Shown piece by piece: positions 1 through 8,277 of a stretch of DNA of 34,208 nt (its first letter is position 1; every line of letters starts with the position of its first letter). The position numbers and the translations under genes are program-made. Source of the stretch: Sulfitobacter sp. (GTDB taxonomy: Bacteria; Pseudomonadota; Alphaproteobacteria; Rhodobacterales; Rhodobacteraceae); assembly GCA_024637305.1 (NCBI GenBank), contig JAGXFI010000150.1, positions 1-34,208 on the forward strand, written 5' to 3'. The notes beneath the pieces were generated by a model, which did no database searches, was not told the DNA's origin, and worked only from the letters and a program-made list of their open reading frames with translations.

Positions 1-129
1 ACAAGCTGCATCACCGCAGGTTCGGACGCACAAACCGGTGACCGCGTGGAGATGTTCACCACCAGCTGCATCGACAACGGCACCGATGCGACCAATGGCG
101 CGCGGGTCGAGATGTTCACCACCAGCTGC
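1..129 (+). repeat. 60-base tandem repeat encoding RVEMFT-TSC units
   Basis: The period is exactly 60 bases. Positions 49-69 and 109-129 are identical over 21 bases, covering the codons for EMFTTSC. The sequence between them differs at many positions but keeps the frame, and ACA/ACC-AGCTGCATC at 1-12 and 61-72 continues the phase upstream. The pattern of a conserved core and a diverged spacer suggests selection on the core, not a very recent duplication. Confidence 0.85.
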
Positions 130-132
130 TGA
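1..132 (+). CDS. C-terminal end of a Cys-containing 20-residue repeat peptide (5' end outside window)
   Basis: Frame 1 is open from the first base to a TGA at 130-132 and gives 43 residues. They form a 20-residue repeat: a TSC(I) motif, a variable Gly/Asp/Thr/Asn-rich stretch, then RVEMFT. TSC occurs three times (residues 2-4, 22-24 and 42-44 of the codon series), and the protein ends on the last cysteine. Because the window opens with the T of a TSC, at least one more copy probably lies upstream. I do not recognise the family. Visible properties are one Cys per repeat, a Met-Phe-Thr-Thr-Ser core, an acidic/polar spacer and a C-terminal Cys. A repeated precursor-peptide core, a metal-binding repeat or a surface repeat are all possible. 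That the frame is coding is inferred from the 60-base repeat, from differences in the spacer that keep the frame, and from the downstream gene on the same strand. Confidence 0.7.
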   Translation, partial: TSCITAGSDAQTGDRVEMFTTSCIDNGTDATNGARVEMFTTSC

Positions 133-150
133 ACCATTTTCATGAGACCG

Positions 151-177
151 CGCGGGGCTTGATTTTCGGGCCCCGCG
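151..177 (+). other. Intercistronic GC hairpin after the repeat-peptide gene
   Basis: CGCGGGGC at 151-158 pairs perfectly with GCCCCGCG at 170-177 around an 11-base loop. It lies 18 bases after the stop of the repeat peptide and 23 bases before the next start. No T tract follows, so it is a weak candidate for intrinsic termination. It could act as a partial terminator or an mRNA 3' stabiliser that makes the peptide message more abundant than the downstream gene, which is inference. Confidence 0.6.
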
Positions 178-200
178 TCACCGCCTGAAGGAACAACGCC

Positions 201-1262
201 ATGTCCAACGTCATATCTCTCAATGTCGCGCGCCACAGTTCCCCGCAGGAGCGCGCAGCACGGTTGATCGCCGGATTCGCCGGCCAGCGCCGTTCAGGGG
301 ATGACGTCTTCTGGCTCAAGGAAAACGCAGAACTGCTTGGGATACTGGAGTGCAGCGGGATGACCGTGCCGCAAGAGGCGCTGGCTCCGTTCGAAGGTTT
401 CTATGCGGAGATCGAAAAGCGCCTGCGCTTCTTTCCGCAATACTACCGTTTCCTGCTCTCGCTATGTCTGGACCTCGAAGATCTGGGCATGCCGGGGAAC
501 AAGGGCGAGGCGTTGTGCAACTGGGCGATGCGCGCAGGGTTGGCGGAGGCCGAGTTATCGGACCTTCAACGCGCCGAAGCGCGACGCCTGTTCGCGCGGC
601 GCGGCGTCGCATTGGAGAATGCGGGGCTGACAGAGCGCCTGCACCGCTTCATCGGGCGCTCCACGACGTTTTCGCTGCCGAACAAGAAGGCGGCCTATGA
701 ACTGACCCATATCGTTTTCTACCTCAGCGATTACGGTCGCGAGGACCCGGAGCTTTCCGAGGCGGCATTGACCAGTCTGGAGTTTGCCGGATTGCTGGCC
801 TATCTCGACCAGAATTTCGATCTGCTGGCGGAAATCTGCGTTGCCTTGCGGTTTGCAGGGCGCGTACCTTCGAAAATATGGGAAGGCACGATTGCGCAGG
901 CGCTCGGACAGTCCCGCATCGTCGAGGCACCGGCCCAGCAGCAGATGCAGGATGGCTACCACGAGTATCTGGTTGCCGCCTGGTTGGCACGCACGGCGGC
1001 TGGCACCGGTTTCACGGCGGATGTGCCGGACGCTCCGTTCCAATTCGTGTTTCCCGCTGCTGCTGGGTCTGCGCTGCGGCCGATGTCGGCCTGCATGTAT
1101 GCGTTGGACGACGCCCGCGAGGGAAACTGGGGCCGGATGCGTCATCACGTGGCGGAATATCTCGGGCCGGACGGTCAGAGCATCCTGCAAGGCGCGGAGC
1201 AATCAACCGACAAGTTCGATGCCTTCTTCGAGGGTTTCGCTCGGATGGGCGGTTTGACCTGA
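201..1262 (+). CDS. Uncharacterised 353-residue soluble helical protein next to the Cys-repeat peptide
   Basis: I do not recognise the function. The ATG at 201 follows a good ribosome site (GAAGGAAC), 68 bases after the repeat-peptide stop. No signal peptide or membrane segment is visible, and the sequence looks almost wholly alpha-helical. The most motif-like block is YELTHIVFYLSDYG at residues 166-179, followed by an acidic helix and a second stretch DGYHEYLVAAW at 251-261. These two His/Glu/Asp/Tyr clusters could bind a ligand or metal, but no known catalytic signature is evident. The N-terminal 150 residues resemble a helical repeat or adaptor region. The length and style would fit a Rhodobacterales-restricted domain of unknown function, but I cannot name the family. 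Its pairing with the repeat peptide suggests a joint role, for example handling or modifying that peptide, which is inference only. Confidence 0.85.
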   Translation: MSNVISLNVARHSSPQERAARLIAGFAGQRRSGDDVFWLKENAELLGILECSGMTVPQEALAPFEGFYAEIEKRLRFFPQYYRFLLSLCLDLEDLGMPGNKGEALCNWAMRAGLAEAELSDLQRAEARRLFARRGVALENAGLTERLHRFIGRSTTFSLPNKKAAYELTHIVFYLSDYGREDPELSEAALTSLEFAGLLAYLDQNFDLLAEICVALRFAGRVPSKIWEGTIAQALGQSRIVEAPAQQQMQDGYHEYLVAAWLARTAAGTGFTADVPDAPFQFVFPAAAGSALRPMSACMYALDDAREGNWGRMRHHVAEYLGPDGQSILQGAEQSTDKFDAFFEGFARMGGLT

Positions 1263-1266
1263 AGGG

Positions 1267-1286
1267 GAAGGCCCTGTGGGGCCTTC
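1267..1286 (+). terminator. Hairpin just after the 353-residue gene
   Basis: GAAGGCCC (1267-1274) pairs with GGGCCTTC (1279-1286) around a TGTG tetraloop, 5 bases past the stop. It has a strong stem but no T run. It sits between convergent genes, so it probably ends or protects the upstream message. Confidence 0.55.
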
Positions 1287-1306
1287 AAGACACATGGGAT
1301 AGTGCT

Positions 1307-1328
1307 CGGAGCGTTTTCCGATGCTCCG
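1307..1328. terminator. Second hairpin between convergent genes
   Basis: CGGAGC (1307-1312) pairs with GCTCCG (1323-1328) with a 10-base loop, followed by TGTTT on the plus strand. It lies between the converging 353-residue gene and erpA and may act in either direction. Confidence 0.4.
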
Positions 1329-1381
1329 TGTTTACGTGACATAAGCCGGGCGTCAGCACGCCCTCAACCTGCCGCAGGCAA

Positions 1382-1705
1382 TCAGAGTGAAAAGGATGTG
1401 CCGCAGCCGCAGGAAGATGTGGCATTCGGGTTGTTGATGACAAAACGGGCACCGATCAGTTCTTCGCTGAAATCTATGGTCGCATTGGCCAGAAACGGCA
1501 GGGAAACCGCGTCCACCACGACCTTTTGACCTTCACCTTCAAGGATCAGGTCATCGTCTTTGGGGGTGTCCAGGGCGATCTCGTATTGGAAACCGGAACA
1601 CCCGCCGCCTTCCACGGCCACGCGCAGGGCCTTGCCTTCGGTGGCGGCACCGATCTCGGACAGGCGTTCAAAGGCGCGCGGGGTGACTTTTGGGGGCAGG
1701 TTCAT
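1382..1705 (-). CDS. erpA: Iron-sulfur cluster insertion protein, HesB/IscA/ErpA family
   Basis: This 107-residue A-type carrier holds Fe-S clusters and hands them to apo-enzymes in the cytoplasm. The family's three cysteines are present: one in GGGCSGFQY and two in the C-terminal SSCGCGTSFSL. The ATG at 1705 was chosen because GGAG lies 7 bases upstream and the family begins there (MNLPPKVTPRAFERL). An upstream extension to 1789 lacks family similarity and would run through the divergent promoter region. It is transcribed away from dgt, an arrangement common in Rhodobacterales. ErpA is preferred over IscA because there are no isc/suf neighbours and the EGEGQ...VVVDAVSLPFL style fits, but the subtype is less certain than the family. 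Confidence 0.93.
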   Translation of the reverse strand: MNLPPKVTPRAFERLSEIGAATEGKALRVAVEGGGCSGFQYEIALDTPKDDDLILEGEGQKVVVDAVSLPFLANATIDFSEELIGARFVINNPNATSSCGCGTSFSL

Positions 1706-1725
1706 CGCGATACTCCGGGGAGTGT

Positions 1726-1754
1726 TTGTGATCTGGTCTTGCATTACATATAGA
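1726..1754 (+). promoter_or_regulatory. Sigma-70-like promoter of dgt
   Basis: TTGTGA at 1726-1731 and TATAGA at 1749-1754 are separated by 17 bases. Transcription would start near 1761, about 27 bases before the dgt ATG. It overlaps the proposed erpA promoter on the other strand. Confidence 0.55.
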
Positions 1755-1775
1755 AGCGTCAAGGCGTGGGGACAA
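1747..1775 (-). promoter_or_regulatory. Possible divergent promoter of erpA
   Basis: On the minus strand TTGTCC (1775-1770) and TATATG (1752-1747) lie 17 bases apart. The -10 shares the ACATATAGA segment with the dgt promoter, so RNA polymerase could not occupy both at once. The match is weaker than that of the dgt promoter. Confidence 0.35.
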
Positions 1776-1787
1776 GGACCGCAAGAC

Positions 1788-2933
1788 ATGCGCAGCTCAT
1801 TTGCTTCCGATCCGGCAGGAACTCGCGGGCGATTGTTCCCCGAAGAGGAAAGTACGTTCCGGTCCTGCTATCAGCGGGATCGCGACCGGATCATTCATGC
1901 CAGTGCTTTCCGACGCCTGAAGCACAAGACTCAGGTGTTCGTGGAACACGAGGGCGATTACTACCGCACGCGGCTGACCCATTCCATCGAGGTGGCGCAG
2001 GTGGCGCGGACAATCGCGGGCGCGCTGGGCCTGAACGGGGAGCTGACGGAGGCCGTGGCGCTGGCCCATGATCTGGGACATACGCCGTTCGGCCACACCG
2101 GCGAGGATGTGCTGCATGCGCTGATGGAACCCTATGGCGGGTTCGATCACAACGCCCAGGCGATCAAGATCGTCACCTCGCTGGAGCGGCATTATGCGGA
2201 ATTCGATGGGCTGAACCTTACCTGGGACACGTTGGAAGGCATTGCCAAGCATAACGGGCCTGTCACCGGTGACCTGCCTTATACCCTGTCCGACTATAAC
2301 GCGCGCCATGATCTTGAATTATGGAGCCATGCCAGCGCCGAGGCGCAAGTCGCGGCCTTGTCGGATGACATCGCCTACAACAACCATGACCTTCATGACG
2401 GGCTGAGGGCGGGACTGTTTTCCGAGGACGAGATTGCGACACTGCCCATCGTTGGCACCGCTTACGGCGAAGTCGATCGGCTGTATCCCGATCTGGACAG
2501 CTATCGCCGCCGACATGAGGCGCTGCGGCGGGTGTTCGGGGTGATGGTCAGCGATGTGATCGAGACATCGCGTAGTGAATTGACACGCAGCGGTGCCACA
2601 TCGGCGCACGACATCCGCATGCTGGGCCGGCCGGTGATCCGCTTTTCCGACAGTCTATGGCGGGATCTGCAACAGATCCGGTCGTTCCTGTTCGCACGGA
2701 TGTATCGCGCGCCCTCGGTCATGAAGATCCGCGACGAGGTCGGGCAGGTGGTTGACGATCTTTTTGCGCATTTCCTCGAAGACCCAAGCCAGTTGCCACG
2801 CCATTGGGCGCAGCAGATAAGCGATGCCGGCCAGGACCGCACCCGGTTGGCGCGGATGGTCAGCGACTATATCGCAGGCATGACGGACCGGTTCGCATTG
2901 CAGGAACACCAACGGCTGTTCGGGGCTGATTGA
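1788..2933 (+). CDS. dgt: Deoxyguanosinetriphosphate triphosphohydrolase-like protein (HD-domain dNTPase)
   Basis: This 381-residue enzyme hydrolyses dNTPs to deoxynucleosides and tripolyphosphate, adjusting dNTP pools in the cytoplasm. The HD-domain metal ligands are visible: H65 in RLTHSIEVAQ and H94-D95 in ALAHDLGHTPFGHTGE. The N-terminal block FRRLKHKTQVF and the GGFDHNAQAIKI segment are typical of the dGTPase type-2 subfamily. The frame is open further upstream, but the ATG at 1788 fits family length, and the upstream part would cover the promoter and the erpA N-terminus. It is followed 53 bases later by argS. The substrate range of type-2 proteins is often broader than dGTP, so the exact substrate is unproven. 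Confidence 0.93.
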   Translation: MRSSFASDPAGTRGRLFPEEESTFRSCYQRDRDRIIHASAFRRLKHKTQVFVEHEGDYYRTRLTHSIEVAQVARTIAGALGLNGELTEAVALAHDLGHTPFGHTGEDVLHALMEPYGGFDHNAQAIKIVTSLERHYAEFDGLNLTWDTLEGIAKHNGPVTGDLPYTLSDYNARHDLELWSHASAEAQVAALSDDIAYNNHDLHDGLRAGLFSEDEIATLPIVGTAYGEVDRLYPDLDSYRRRHEALRRVFGVMVSDVIETSRSELTRSGATSAHDIRMLGRPVIRFSDSLWRDLQQIRSFLFARMYRAPSVMKIRDEVGQVVDDLFAHFLEDPSQLPRHWAQQISDAGQDRTRLARMVSDYIAGMTDRFALQEHQRLFGAD

Positions 2934-2986
2934 CGTACGCGCCTGAGGTGGTACATGCGAAGCGTTAATTGAAGGACGCGCCGACC

Positions 2987-4732
2987 ATGAATCTTTTTGC
3001 TGATATCCGCACGCTTGTCCTGTCTTCGCTCGACGCGATGGTGTCCGCAGGTGACTTGCCGGAAGGGCTGAATTTCGACGCCGTGACGGTCGAGCCGCCG
3101 CGCGATCCGGCGCATGGCGACATGGCCACGAACGCCGCGATGGTGCTGGCAAAACCTGCCGGGATGAAGCCGCGCGATATTGCTGAGACATTGAGCGCGC
3201 ATTTGTCCGAGGACGCGCGGATCAACAGTGCCGAGGTCGCGGGGCCGGGGTTTCTCAACCTGCGGCTGGCGATTGAATACTGGCAGCAGGTCGCGGGCGC
3301 GGTTCTTGCCGAAGGCACCGATTTCGGGCGCAGTGACTTGGGGCAGGCGCGGCGGGTCAACGTGGAATATGTCTCGGCAAACCCGACCGGACCCTTGCAT
3401 GTCGGGCACACGCGCGGCGCGGTCTTTGGCGATGCTCTGGCATCTTTGCTGGCCTTCGCGGGGTGGGATGTCACGCGGGAATATTACATCAATGACGGCG
3501 GGGGCCAGGTCGATACCCTGGCACGGTCGGTATATCTGCGGTATCTCGAAGCGCATGGTCAGGACGTCGCATTTCCGGAAGGTACGTATCCGGGCGATTA
3601 CCTGATCCCCGTGGGTGCCGCGTTGAAGGCAAAGATGGGCGACAAGTGGGTCGATCAGCCCGAGGATGTCTGGCTGGCCGAACTGCGCAGTTTTTCGACC
3701 GATGCAATGATGGAACTGATCCGCGAGGATCTGGCCGCGCTGGGCGTCGAGATGGATGTCTTCTATTCGGAAAAGTCGCTCTATGGGACAGGCCTGATCG
3801 AAGCGGCAATCGAGGATTTGCGCGCCAAGGGGTTGATCTATCGTGGCACATTGCCGCGCCCCAAGGGCAAGGCAGGCGAAGACTGGGAACCGCGGGAGCA
3901 GACGCTGTTCAAGTCAAGCGCTTTTGGCGATGACGAAGACCGGCCAATCATGAAATCAGACGGAACCTGGGCCTATTTCGCGCCCGATATTGCCTATCAT
4001 TACGACAAGGTACAGCGCGGGTTTGCGGCATTGATCGACGTGTTCGGCGCGGATCACGGCGGGTATGTCAAACGGATGAAGGCGGCGGTTGCCGCGCTGA
4101 GTGAAAATCAGGTGTCGCTGGACATCAAGCTTACGCAGATCGTGAAGCTGTTCAAGAATGGTGAAGAGTTCAAGATGTCCAAGCGGGCGGGCACCTTCGT
4201 GACCCTGCGCGACGTGATCGATCAGGTCGGGCCGGATGTGGCGCGCTTTGTGATGCTGACACGCAAGAACGATGCGATGCTTGATTTTGATTTCGACAAG
4301 GTTCTTGAGCAGTCGCGCGAGAACCCCGTTTTCTACGTCCAATACGCCCATGCGCGGGTCTGTTCGGTCCTGCGCAAGGCCGCTGAAGCCGGGATCGCGA
4401 CGGATGACCGCACGCTGGCGGATGCTGACCTGAGCAAGCTCGACCACGAGGCCGAAATTGCGCTCCTGCGCAAGATAGGCGAATGGCCACGTCTGGTGGA
4501 AACGGCGGCCCGCGCCAATGAGCCTCACCGGGTCGCGTTCTACCTCTACGAGCTGGCGGGTGAATTCCACGGGCTCTGGAACAGGGGCAACGATACGCCG
4601 ACACTCCGGTTTTTGCAGGATGGTGACGACCCCACCAGTCAGGCAAAAATTGCCCTCGCGCGGGCCGCGGCGATTGTAATTGCGTCAGGTCTTGGTATTC
4701 TTGGGGTGAAGCCGGCGCAGGAAATGCGGTAA
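2987..4732 (+). CDS. argS: Arginyl-tRNA synthetase
   Basis: This 581-residue class I synthetase charges tRNA-Arg with arginine. The N-terminal Add1 domain covers roughly residues 1-90. The HIGH signature appears as [11 protein letters not shown] (HVGH at 138-141), the KMSKS loop as [11 protein letters not shown], and the C-terminal DALR anticodon-binding domain follows with [15 protein letters not shown]. Length is normal. The ATG at 2987 has GAAGGA about 9 bases upstream. A TTG start 18 bases earlier is open but would place the start on top of that ribosome site. It is first in the plus-strand series argS - SPOR - nagZ - scpA - scpB, a standard Rhodobacterales order. Confidence 0.97.
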   Translation: MNLFADIRTLVLSSLDAMVSAGDLPEGLNFDAVTVEPPRDPAHGDMATNAAMVLAKPAGMKPRDIAETLSAHLSEDARINSAEVAGPGFLNLRLAIEYWQQVAGAVLAEGTDFGRSDLGQARRVNVEYVSANPTGPLHVGHTRGAVFGDALASLLAFAGWDVTREYYINDGGGQVDTLARSVYLRYLEAHGQDVAFPEGTYPGDYLIPVGAALKAKMGDKWVDQPEDVWLAELRSFSTDAMMELIREDLAALGVEMDVFYSEKSLYGTGLIEAAIEDLRAKGLIYRGTLPRPKGKAGEDWEPREQTLFKSSAFGDDEDRPIMKSDGTWAYFAPDIAYHYDKVQRGFAALIDVFGADHGGYVKRMKAAVAALSENQVSLDIKLTQIVKLFKNGEEFKMSKRAGTFVTLRDVIDQVGPDVARFVMLTRKNDAMLDFDFDKVLEQSRENPVFYVQYAHARVCSVLRKAAEAGIATDDRTLADADLSKLDHEAEIALLRKIGEWPRLVETAARANEPHRVAFYLYELAGEFHGLWNRGNDTPTLRFLQDGDDPTSQAKIALARAAAIVIASGLGILGVKPAQEMR

Positions 4733-4807
4733 ACGCAAACGCGACGGTCACAGGCAACCAGATCAGACCTGCATGGGCAATGTATCCGCGCGGGCAGCGA
4801 GGCATAA

Positions 4808-5776
4808 ATGGCAGAATATACCACCGATGTAGGTGCCGGAGGGCATGCACCCTATAACGTCTACCGTAACGCACCCCCTCCAGAATCCAACACATTGACA
4901 TTGTTGACGAATCTGACAGGGGCAGTGGTGTCTCTGGCATTAATCGTGGGGATCGGCGTCTGGGGCTACAAGCTGTTCATGCGCGATGTAAGCGGCATTC
5001 CGGTGGTGCAAGCGGTCCAGGGTGACATGCGTGTGCGCCCTGAAAATCCGGGCGGGCAACTGGCACAGCATCAAGGGCTTTCGGTCAACAAGGTCGCCGC
5101 TGAAGGCTCCGCGAGCGCTCCGTCCGATACCCTTCACCTCGCACCAGATCCAATGGTTCTGGCCGATGATGACCAGCCTGTAGAGGTCGAGGTGATCGAA
5201 ACGGTGGCATCCGCGCCACAGCAGGACACGAAAGCACCGGAAGTCACCGAAGACGCCACAGCCAACCGGCTGGAAGACGATGTCGATGCAATCGTCGCGC
5301 AATTGACCGGGGCCGCGCCGATAGAGGTCATGGATGATGCACAAACCATTCTGGCCAGTGTCGCAGTCGCAGAAGTCATCGAAGAACCTGTCGCAAGCCC
5401 GGTTGCCGGTCTGCGCGCGTCGCTCAGACCTTCTTTGCGGCCTGTTTCGGCCTCGACAGTCATTGCTGCGCGGGCCGTCCCGATTGTTGCCTCCACATCA
5501 GACGTCGATCCAGAAAGTATTCCAACGGGCACGCGGCTTGTGCAACTTGGGGCCTTCGACACGCCCGAGGTCGCGCGCGATCAATGGGCACGGCTTGCGG
5601 GCCGCTTTGGCGACTACCTTGATGGCAAGCAGCGCGTCGTCCAAGAAGCGCAGAGCGGCGGGCGGACATTCTACCGTCTGCGGGCCATGGGCTTTGCCGA
5701 TATTGGCGAAGCGCGCCGCTTTTGCTCAGCGCTGGTGGCCGAAAACGCCGATTGCATTCCGGTCGTAACCCGGTGA
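4808..5776 (+). CDS. SPOR-domain membrane protein
   Basis: This 322-residue, single-pass inner-membrane protein has its C-terminus in the periplasm. Residues 1-35 are cytoplasmic, about 36-57 form one membrane helix (AVVSLALIVGIGVWGYKLF), about 60-235 are an acidic Ala/Val/Glu/Pro-rich linker, and the last 80 residues form a SPOR domain (RLVQLGAFDTPEVARDQW ... FYRLRAMGFADIGEARRFC). SPOR domains bind glycan strands stripped of stem peptides, usually at the septum. The ATG at 4808 follows GAGG. The stop overlaps the GTG start of nagZ (GTGA at 5773-5776), so the two are probably translationally coupled. That fits a joint role in cell-wall turnover. No enzymatic motif is seen. Confidence 0.92.
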   Translation: MAEYTTDVGAGGHAPYNVYRNAPPPESNTLTLLTNLTGAVVSLALIVGIGVWGYKLFMRDVSGIPVVQAVQGDMRVRPENPGGQLAQHQGLSVNKVAAEGSASAPSDTLHLAPDPMVLADDDQPVEVEVIETVASAPQQDTKAPEVTEDATANRLEDDVDAIVAQLTGAAPIEVMDDAQTILASVAVAEVIEEPVASPVAGLRASLRPSLRPVSASTVIAARAVPIVASTSDVDPESIPTGTRLVQLGAFDTPEVARDQWARLAGRFGDYLDGKQRVVQEAQSGGRTFYRLRAMGFADIGEARRFCSALVAENADCIPVVTR

Positions 5777-6780
5777 CGCGCTTCGGCGCATGTATCCTTG
5801 ACGCTGAAGGACTTCGCCTGACAGAGCAGGAAAAAGCGCTGTTTCGGGACGCAAGGCCGTTCGGCTTTATCCTGTTCGCCCGAAATATCGACGCCCCGGA
5901 CCAGATCCGCGCGCTCTGCGACGATTTCCGCGAAGCGGCGGGGCATGATGCGGTCATAACGATTGATCAGGAAGGCGGGCGCGTCCAGCGGTTGCGTGCG
6001 CCTTTGTGGCGTGAATGGGCGGCTCCGTTGGAGTTTGTGCAGGCGGCGGGGGACGCGGCGGCAAACGCGATGTATCTGCGCTACCGCATCATCGCACATG
6101 AATTGCACGCCCTTGGCATCGACAGCAACTGTGCTCCGATGGTCGACGTGGCCGGTTCGCAAACCCATGATTTCCTTCGCAATCGCTGCTATGGCGAGGA
6201 TGCGATGACCGTCGCCGATCTGGGGCGGGCCGCGGCAGACGGTATGTTGGCGGGGGGCGTATTGCCGATTATCAAGCACATCCCCGGCCACGGTCGCGCC
6301 ACGCTCGACAGCCATTACGACCTGCCGCATGTATCAGCCTCATTTGCCGATCTGGAAGCAGTGGATTTCGCGCCGTTCAAGAGGCTCAATGACCTGCCGA
6401 TGGGGATGACCGCGCATTTGGTCTATGACGCCATAGATACGGCACCTGCGACCCTGTCGCGCGATGTGATGCAGGTCATCCGCAACGATATCGGTTTCGA
6501 CAACCTGATCATGACCGATGACATCTCGATGAAGGCATTGAGCGGATCCTTGGCTGATCTCAGCCGTGATGCGCTGGCTGCGGGGTGTGATGTGATCCTG
6601 CATTGCAACGGCACCTTAGCGCAACGCGCCGAGGTGGTTGAGGCTGCAGGTCTGATGTTGGACGCTGCACAAGCCCGTGCGGACCGGGCGTTGTCCATGC
6701 GCCGGACCCCCGACGATATTGACATTTCCGCCCACGACGCCCAGCTTGAGGCGCTTTTGGGCGGGGCGCGGGATGGCTGA
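5773..6780 (+). CDS. nagZ: Beta-N-acetylhexosaminidase NagZ (GH3)
   Basis: This 335-residue cytoplasmic enzyme removes GlcNAc from GlcNAc-1,6-anhydroMurNAc (peptides) during peptidoglycan recycling. Family motifs are present: VITIDQEGGRVQRL (62-74), the catalytic loop KHIPGHGRATLDSH (168-181, His173) and the nucleophile Asp in LIMTDDISMKAL (D249). Length matches NagZ and not the larger GH3 beta-glucosidases. I chose the GTG at 5773, whose GTGA overlaps the stop of the SPOR gene, because homologues begin with (T)RFGACILD. Its 3' end overlaps the scpA start by 8 bases. The pathway partner AnmK is encoded at 20422-21525. Confidence 0.95.
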   Translation: MTRFGACILDAEGLRLTEQEKALFRDARPFGFILFARNIDAPDQIRALCDDFREAAGHDAVITIDQEGGRVQRLRAPLWREWAAPLEFVQAAGDAAANAMYLRYRIIAHELHALGIDSNCAPMVDVAGSQTHDFLRNRCYGEDAMTVADLGRAAADGMLAGGVLPIIKHIPGHGRATLDSHYDLPHVSASFADLEAVDFAPFKRLNDLPMGMTAHLVYDAIDTAPATLSRDVMQVIRNDIGFDNLIMTDDISMKALSGSLADLSRDALAAGCDVILHCNGTLAQRAEVVEAAGLMLDAAQARADRALSMRRTPDDIDISAHDAQLEALLGGARDG

Positions 6781-7555
6781 AACCATATTCGAAGAAGACA
6801 CGGTATCCGTCGCGGACCGGCTGGCCGCCGAGGCGCTGATTGTCGACGTGGACGGGTTCGAGGGACCGCTTGACCTGCTGCTGACACTGAGCCGCACCCA
6901 AAAGGTTGATCTGCGCAAGGTGTCGGTGCTGCAACTGGCGCGGCAATACCTTGCCTTTGTTGAACGAGCCAAGACGCTGAGGCTGGAGCTGGCTGCGGAT
7001 TATCTGGTGATGGCGGCATGGCTCGCGTTTCTCAAATCGCGTCTGCTGTTGCCACCAGACCCGGCAGAGGAGGGGCCCAGCGGCGAGGAACTGGCGGCGC
7101 ATCTGGCGTTTCAGCTGGAACGGTTGGCGGCAATGCGCGACGCTGCGGCACGGCTCATGGCGCGTGACCAGCTGGGCCGCGATTTCTTTGCCCGTGGCCG
7201 GACATCGCAAGTCGAACGGGTGCGCCGGGTCACCTATACCGCGACGTTGCTGGACCTCATGCAGGGCTACGCGCGCTTGCGCACCCGCGATGAATTCCGG
7301 CCCTTCGTGATGGATCGCAACAACATTTTCACGATGGAGCAGGCGCTGGATCGGATGCGCGGGCTGATCGGTTACGCAGGCGATTGGGGCGATCTGATGA
7401 GCTTTCTTCCCGACGGTTGGGAGGCCGATCCGGCTCGGCGGAGATCGGCAACGGCCTCGACCTTTGCGGCTTCTCTGGAGCTTGTGAAAGAAGGCCACAT
7501 GGAGATCCGCCAAGCGTCCCTTTTCGCGCCGATTCAGCTGCGCAAGAAAGATTAA
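6773..7555 (+). CDS. scpA: Segregation and condensation protein A
   Basis: This 260-residue kleisin bridges the two Smc heads in the bacterial condensin complex and acts in chromosome segregation. The N-terminal kleisin block VDGFEGPLDLLLTLSRTQKVDL is diagnostic, followed by the family segment LAADYLVMAAWLAFLKSRLLLP and a winged-helix C-terminus. The ATG at 6773 lies inside the last codons of nagZ (ATGGCTGA), giving an 8-base overlap. scpB follows after 4 bases. The pairing with scpB makes the assignment firm. Confidence 0.95.
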   Translation: MAETIFEEDTVSVADRLAAEALIVDVDGFEGPLDLLLTLSRTQKVDLRKVSVLQLARQYLAFVERAKTLRLELAADYLVMAAWLAFLKSRLLLPPDPAEEGPSGEELAAHLAFQLERLAAMRDAAARLMARDQLGRDFFARGRTSQVERVRRVTYTATLLDLMQGYARLRTRDEFRPFVMDRNNIFTMEQALDRMRGLIGYAGDWGDLMSFLPDGWEADPARRRSATASTFAASLELVKEGHMEIRQASLFAPIQLRKKD

Positions 7556-7559
7556 ATCC

Positions 7560-8216
7560 ATGTCGAAAGATATTGATAAACAAGAAGAAAGCCTTTTTGA
7601 AGCGCCCCCGATTGCCGAGCAGGAACGCATGATCGAAGCGGTGCTTTTCGCGACTTCCGAACCCGTCACCCTGCGCGAACTCGAAGCACGGATGCCGCAT
7701 GGCTGTGACGCTGGCGAAGCGATGGTTCACTTGCGCAAGCGCTATGAGGGTCGCGGCGTTCAGATCATGAAGATCGGCGATGCCTACGCAATGCGAACTG
7801 CCGCCGATCTTGGCTTCCTTATGCAAAAGGAAACCGTTGAAATGCGCAAACTCAGCCGCGCCGCGATAGAAACGCTTGCAATCATCGCCTATCACCAGCC
7901 TGTCACCCGTGCCGAGATCGAAGAGATCCGGGGCGTTTCCGTGTCGCGCGGGACCGTCGATCAGCTGCTCGAAATGGAGTGGATTCGTTTTGGTCGGCGC
8001 AAGATGACGCCGGGGCGTCCGGTTACATTCGTCGTCACCCAAGAGTTTCTGGACCATTTCGGACTTGAGAACGCGCGCGACTTGCCCGGTCTCAAGGAAT
8101 TGCGATCCGCCGGATTGCTTGAGAACCGACCGCCGCCCGCCACTCTGCCGATTCTGGGTGAGGGCGCGGATGAGGAAGAAACAACCGAAGGCCAAAGCGA
8201 ACTTTTCGAGGATTAA
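7560..8216 (+). CDS. scpB: Segregation and condensation protein B
   Basis: This 218-residue Smc accessory factor dimerises and binds ScpA. It has two winged-helix domains; the core block AAIETLAIIAYHQPVTRAEIEEIRG followed by SRGTVDQLLEMEWI is the ScpB signature (about residues 100-140). An acidic tail (EGADEEETTEGQSELFED) ends the protein. It starts 4 bases after scpA. In many relatives tatABC follows, but here a small basic protein gene comes next. Confidence 0.95.
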   Translation: MSKDIDKQEESLFEAPPIAEQERMIEAVLFATSEPVTLRELEARMPHGCDAGEAMVHLRKRYEGRGVQIMKIGDAYAMRTAADLGFLMQKETVEMRKLSRAAIETLAIIAYHQPVTRAEIEEIRGVSVSRGTVDQLLEMEWIRFGRRKMTPGRPVTFVVTQEFLDHFGLENARDLPGLKELRSAGLLENRPPPATLPILGEGADEEETTEGQSELFED

Positions 8217-8277
8217 CCCTCAAAATCGCCTCATTTGGTGCTATAAGTAGTCCGAGGCAGATATAAAGGCAGTTCAA

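Noticed and set aside
1-132. CRISPR-like or other non-coding repeat array
   Set aside because: The repeats are directly tandem with a 60-base period, the spacers diverge in frame, and the translation is regular with a clean stop.
4170-4940. Minus-strand frame of 256 residues across the end of argS
   Set aside because: It is Arg/Pro/His-rich without family motifs, a shadow of argS and the SPOR gene start.
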